A DNA stretch of 64,000 nucleotides, taken from assembly GCA_001931875.2 (NCBI GenBank), contig MSJH02000512.1, positions 127,941-191,940 on the forward strand. Reading direction: 5' to 3'. Position numbers and translations under genes: made by a program. This stretch comes from Byssochlamys sp. IMV 00236 (taxonomy: Eukaryota; Ascomycota; Eurotiomycetes; Eurotiales; Thermoascaceae). The notes under the pieces are model-generated. The model had not been told where the DNA came from, searched no databases, and saw only the letters and a program-made list of their open reading frames with translations. Shown in pieces: positions 59,201 through 64,000 of this stretch (positions are counted from its first letter, which is position 1; each line of letters opens with the position of its first letter).

Positions 59201-61646
59201 AAGATGATGTTGAGACGGATATCATAACCTTACCGATGAAGGATGTCCTTAGGATTGGAGATGCAGACCTGGAGCTCTTCACTACGTTCACACTCCGCGT
59301 TTTCCGTGACATATTCCATAAGACTTACGAACGCGAAACGGCAGCAATGCCTTATTGGCTTGCTCCGGCTACTGTTTGCTATGAGGATATCTCTGCGTCA
59401 CTGGACTCGAGATGTGTGATTGATTGGGGCGTATTGAAGGAAGTACAGGATAATGAGGACTTACCCTGGTCTGTGGAAACACCAGCAGAGTACGTTCTTG
59501 ATCGCTTCGTTTTCGACAAGTGGGATGGGAGATACCGATACTTCACCATGGCAATCGAAAGCGGACTTCGCCCTTCCGACCCGCCGCCATCTTTCATGCC
59601 TCGTCGTAGACACATGGGCAGCATTATGGATTATTCTTTGAGCATGTACAAGAATGCCCGCGCAAAATTTCTTGAGAGATGCAACTGGGACCAGCCAGTC
59701 GTTAGAGCAGAACTAGTCCGTTTACGCAGGAACCTTCTGGAGAAGATGACGGAGCAGGAGCGAAATATTGAAACGAGGTGTGTTATTTGCCTGGAGGCTC
59801 TTAATATCTCTGCGGTAAGTCAGGCAACCATATTCCATCAGACTTGATCTCTAATATTTACTAGATACCTGCCTCTGTTGCTATTTCCTGTTTATCATTC
59901 CCAGCAATCATTAGCAGATTGGAGTCCTATCTCATTTCGCTGGAGTGCTGTGAAGACCTGGGCCTTGTTGTCAAGACAGAATACGCTCTAGAAGCGTTGA
60001 CGAAAGACTCTGACAACACTGAAGAACACCGTAGTGAACAGATCCATTTCCAAAGAGGAATGGGAAAGAATTACGAGCGTCTTGAGTTTCTCGGTGATTG
60101 TTACCTCAAGATGGGGACATCTATCTCCTTATTCGCACAGAATCCGGACGATAATGAGTTCGACTACCATGTGAACAGAATGGTATTGATATGCAACCAG
60201 AACCTATTCAATACGGCCAAGGAGCGAGCTCTTTACAAGTACATAAGAAGCAAGGGCTTTTCCAGGTATGTCCCTGTCTGCCACTATTACGGATGAACAG
60301 CTAACGGCAGCCAGACGAGCCTGGTATCCTGACGGATTGAAGTTGCTTCAAGGCAAAGGTCATGACAAGTCAGGATCTTCTGAGTCTAAACACGCACTTG
60401 GAGAGAAGACTATTGCGGATGTCTGCGAAGCACTGATAGGAGCTTCGCTTCTTTCCGGAGGTCCCGAGCACCGGTTCGATATGGCAGTCAAAGCAGTGAC
60501 TGCTTTCGTTGGTAGTGCCAGCCATAACGTTTCTAGCTGGAAGGAATACATGCGTCTATATTCTCGACCTTCGTATCTCGTCCAAGAGGCAGACGGATTT
60601 GAGATAGATCTAGCTCAGCAGGTTGAAGCAAAGCTAGGTTACCATTTCAAGTACCCCAGGTTACTTCGGTCTGCTTTTACTCATCCTTCTATGCCTTCCG
60701 CATGGTCCAACGTTCCCTGTTACCAGCGCCTCGAATTTCTTGGAGATTCGCTTCTTGATATGACCTGCGTGGAAGATCTGTTTGCTCGGTTTCCAGATCG
60801 TGACCCGCAATGGCTTACCGAACATAAAGTATGTTGCTATCTAGAGGCCTTGCATGATTCTACTAATTTTGCTGACGAATCTCAGATGGCAATTGTGTCG
60901 AATAAATTCCTTGGGGCTTTCGCCGTTAGTGTCGGGCTGCATAAGCACCTGAAGTATTTCGGCGGTCCCCTGCAGAGTCAGATAACTGAGTACGCTGAAG
61001 AGATCCAGACAGCACAGCAGGAAAGTGATGGGGCAAAAGATTTTTGGACCGCCACCAAGGATCCGCCCAAGGTATAGTATTAGTTTCCCTCCAGCTGTGT
61101 TACATACACTGAATGTATGGTTCCTTTAGTGTCTACCGGATATGGTGGAAGCGTACCTGGGGGCTGTGTTCGTTGATTCCGATTTCAATTTCGAGGTCGT
61201 CGAGGCATTCTACCGGCAGCATATCAAGCCGTATTTTGAAGACATGTCTATTTATGACACTTTTGCTAACAAGCATCCAACTGTATGATCAATTCCCCGG
61301 TTATTTTCAATTGAGCTCAGCTAATCCTTGTCATCAGACGCACCTGCACAACCGGCTGACCAACGACTTCGGGTGCATGAACTACTGCCTCAAGGCAGGA
61401 GAGGTCCCTGCAGCCGACTCATCGCCTGTGACAGTGCTGGCAGCGGTGATTGTGCATGATTCGGTTGTCGCTCAGGGAACGGCTTCTTCCAGTCGCTATG
61501 CGAAGATCAAGGCAAGCGAGGCAGCATTGGCTAGTCTCGAAGGTCTTCCGCCATTCAGATTCCGTGAGCTCTATCTGTGTGACTGCCAAACAGTGAGAAA
61601 AGGAGACGTCGCAATTGACCATACAGAAGTGGGGACGGCCGTATGA
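56265..61646 (+). CDS. DCL1: Dicer-like protein 1
   Basis: An RNase III that cuts double-stranded RNA into small RNAs for RNA silencing. Sixteen exons: 56265-56476, 56536-56732, 56785-56888, 56938-57203, 57253-57360, 57408-58089, 58145-58203, 58256-58325, 58378-58446, 58506-58688, 58741-59814, 59865-60265, 60315-60828, 60886-61071, 61130-61282, 61338-61646, giving 1528 aa. The helicase has Walker A TGSGKT (about 137, split by an intron), DEAHH (about 246), FGMTASP and EEGLDIPDC with QSRGRARH. A dimerization domain follows. RNase IIIa has [14 protein letters not shown] (about 1078) and [11 protein letters not shown]; RNase IIIb has [14 protein letters not shown] (about 1278) and [12 protein letters not shown] dsRNA-binding domain ends the protein. 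All introns are 47-59 nt and phase-consistent, so the gene looks intact. Confidence 0.93.
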
Positions 61647-62385
61647 CAACGGACATCTGCAGGCTTGCAGTAGCTAGGCACGAAGGCGCAGGAACAGGAC
61701 CTGGCCCTTTCCAAATTTCCAAAAAAAAAATCAATCAATCAATCCAATCAATCAATAAACCTAGATGACTCGTTGATATTGCCGTTATTTACGGTTATCG
61801 GGTAGTTCAGAGAAAAATACAAGCACATTTTATCCTCCCACCTATTACATAGTTTTCTCCGGTGGTCATCGTTCATATGGAGATGGAGGATCGCCTGTCC
61901 CACCTAAGTATCTAAGTACGGGCTAAAAGACGCCTTTTGGCTGGAACGGTTCAGGAACCCGCGCGGAGCCATGGTTGAGCATCACGTGAGGCTAAGCATT
62001 TCGCGGTGAGTCCCGAGATCACGTGATAGTTCACCCACATCTAGACTAGCGCGGCCCCCTGAGTCCCACCGCCTTCCGGTCCCGTGATTGTGGTTGACAC
62101 GCCTGCCGCGTCCCGCAGCATTGACGGGCGAGAGATCAACGGACAACAGGCATTATTGTTCATGATCTGGCCTGTCTTTCTCCAGTCCATCGTCGCCTCC
62201 GATTCATTAATTTACCACCATCACCACTCCCGCTCCTTCCATTTACCTCTTCTGTCCCCTAGAAATAGCGGAATACGCATCTACGACCGCCGCGCTCCCG
62301 GTCGATAAACACCACGCCTTCCAGAAAAGTGATCCGCGTGGATTCTCCATGATTTCGGCGTATACTCGGCCATAAATTCCTAGTC
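61647..62385. other. Intergenic region DCL1-dynein
   Basis: 739 bp: 3' flank of DCL1, a simple repeat at 61721-61757, and the promoter and leader of the dynein gene. A short frame at 62084-62308 is not supported. Confidence 0.5.
61721..61757 (+). repeat. A tract and ATCA tetranucleotide repeat
   Basis: Ten A bases followed by a slightly interrupted ATCA repeat just downstream of DCL1, likely a microsatellite. Confidence 0.85.
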
Positions 62386-64000
62386 ATGGAGGTTGCCTCC
62401 GCGGGGGTGACGAACGGGCTCGCCGCGCCAAACCAGGTGGCTTTGGCGGATCCTGCGATCATTGTACGATACTTGACGGATGTTCTTCAGGTAACTCTGG
62501 GGGCTTCGAGAACGGATCTAGAAAGCGCTGGGAGCTTGCTGTGCAAAGCCAAATACTCGGAGACCGTGCAGAGATGTACGCGTTTCGCGTCCGAGTCGCA
62601 GGTGGCTCTCTATGTGCAGAAGGATCTTGTAGCAGCGGAGGAGACGAACGGCACGGATGAGGGATCACGTAAGTGTCTGACATAGCTCTGGAATATAACT
62701 GTCTGTTCGTTACAGCTAATAGGATGTCATAGCGGCGCCAGCACAATACGTGTATAGTCTGTCATCCGAACTCTCGTTTTCATCTACCACCGTCGCATCT
62801 GTGGCCTTTATCAAGCGCCCTGTTGCGATCGACCCCAACGTCCCCATACCTTCTCAGATCCAAGTCCTTAATCTTCCCGGTATCGCCTCTCTCAGCAATG
62901 CAGAGTCGCAACAAAGCGCGACTATCTCCCCGTATGAGGTTTTGCACTCTCTTCTCCACAATGCCCTCGGTCCATACTTTGAGGCGTATACTCGGAATCA
63001 CGACCTGGCAAACGGCGCCAAAACGAGAACGGATACAGAGGCGAAAACCGGTGTTCCAGGAACAAAGAAGCGGTTCGCAGAGCTGGAGCTCAGTCTCCTG
63101 CACCTGCAACAGAATGTGGAGATTCCGACTCTCAATCTTCCACTGCACGAGATCGTCCAGGCTGCTCTGGACGAAGCGGAAGCACGGGGTGTAAAGCCTT
63201 CGGTCGACCTGGTCCCACCAGCTGCGCTGGAGAGCAGCACGGTTCTAAACAGCATCCAAAACACCGTGAATGGGTGGATCAAGTCTATTCAGGCGATCAC
63301 GAAGATGTCCCGCGACGCTGACAGTGGCTCAGCAGCACAGGAGATCAACTTCTGGCTATCTATGGAAACTGCTCTGGAGGGTATCGAGAACCAGTTGCGC
63401 GGAGATGGCGTCCAGTTGACTATGGATATTCTGCGACACGCGAAGCGATATCAAGCGACACTTAGTTTCGTTGCGGATACCGGACTCCGGGAGGCTACTG
63501 ACATGGTTCAGAAGTACAACCAGCTCATGCGAGACTTCCCGCTCGACGAGCTTCTGTCTGCGACCTCTTTGCAGAAGGTACAAGAGTCTTTGGGCTTGAT
63601 CTTCAATCACCTGAACAAAAAGCTGAAGATATGCCCGTACCCCATCAAACGAGCTCTTGCTCTCGTCGAGGCTATCTCTGGCGACCTGGACTCCCAGATT
63701 CATCAGTTACTTCATGGCCGGACGATAATGCATCTGGACTATCGTGAATTCCGTTCGTTGATGAAGACTGCCGGTGCTATCTGGCGTACTTGGGATGAGA
63801 ACTTGAAGGAATTTACCAACGTCGCCCGTGATGCGACCAGGCGTAGGAATGAGAAGTTCATCCCTATCAAGATCACCCCAAGGCACCTCAAAACCCAGGA
63901 GCGATTGAAGTATATAAACACCTTCAGGGTCAACCATGAACAGTTGCAGCGAACGATCGTGAACGTCCTCGGGCCCAAATCATCATCAGATGGGGTCGCT
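62386..64000 (+). CDS. nudA: Cytoplasmic dynein heavy chain, 5' part (cut by window edge)
   Basis: The motor subunit of cytoplasmic dynein, which moves nuclei and vesicles toward microtubule minus ends. Exon 1 is 62386-62668; exon 2 starts at 62733 and is open to the right edge, giving about 517 residues of a protein that should exceed 4000. The reading includes [58 protein letters not shown] and [20 protein letters not shown], which match the N-terminal tail (DHC_N1) of fungal dynein heavy chains. The motor domain lies outside the window. The start ATG at 62386 opens the family-like leader [13 protein letters not shown]. Confidence 0.92.

Overview
The window is nuclear DNA of a filamentous ascomycete, most likely Aspergillus or a close relative in the Eurotiales. 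The evidence is intron-dense genes with short introns (mostly 47-110 nt, GT-AG), compact spacing on both strands, an ATG18/RPN1/RIO2/MLH1-type single-copy gene set, and a Dicer-like 1 gene whose exons read like the Aspergillus family. All assignments come from reading the translated sequence against remembered family motifs; no database search was run. Exon models were assembled by hand from splice signals, and in every complete model the summed exon length is divisible by three.

Layout from left to right: a 3.2 kb gene-poor start; GDE1-type SPX-ankyrin-glycerophosphodiesterase (+); PRMT5 arginine methyltransferase (-) divergent from the PRP43 splicing helicase (+); a 2.1 kb gap with a possible decayed gene; a mitochondrial PPR-like protein (-) divergent from an SSP120-like secretory EF-hand protein (+); the wybutosine enzyme TYW2/TRM12 (-) divergent from a dienelactone hydrolase (+); a D-carbamoylase/hydantoin racemase fusion (-) with GATA-factor sites in its promoter; ATG18 (-) divergent from the wybutosine enzyme TYW4/PPM2 (+); a 2.3 kb gap; PPS1 phosphatase (+) convergent with MLH1 (-); a type II membrane, glycosyltransferase-like protein (+); RPN1 (+); RIO2 (+); mitochondrial uL23m (+); peroxisomal Lon protease (-) divergent from hydroxymethylbilane synthase HEM3 (+); TAP42 (-) divergent from DCL1 (+); and the 5' end of the cytoplasmic dynein heavy chain (+), cut by the right edge.

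Most genes are conserved housekeeping genes and there is no obvious secondary-metabolite cluster, CRISPR array, intact transposon or recognisable tRNA. The points most worth a second look are: the two-enzyme fusion for D-carbamoyl amino acid use with clustered GATA sites; a peroxisomal Lon gene whose last intron separates the PTS1 from the rest, so that intron retention would end the protein without its targeting signal; a 4-nt micro-exon in GDE1; two wybutosine-pathway genes within about 11 kb; a uORF whose stop overlaps the DCL1 start; and a roughly 60-bp dispersed repeat present in two intergenic regions.
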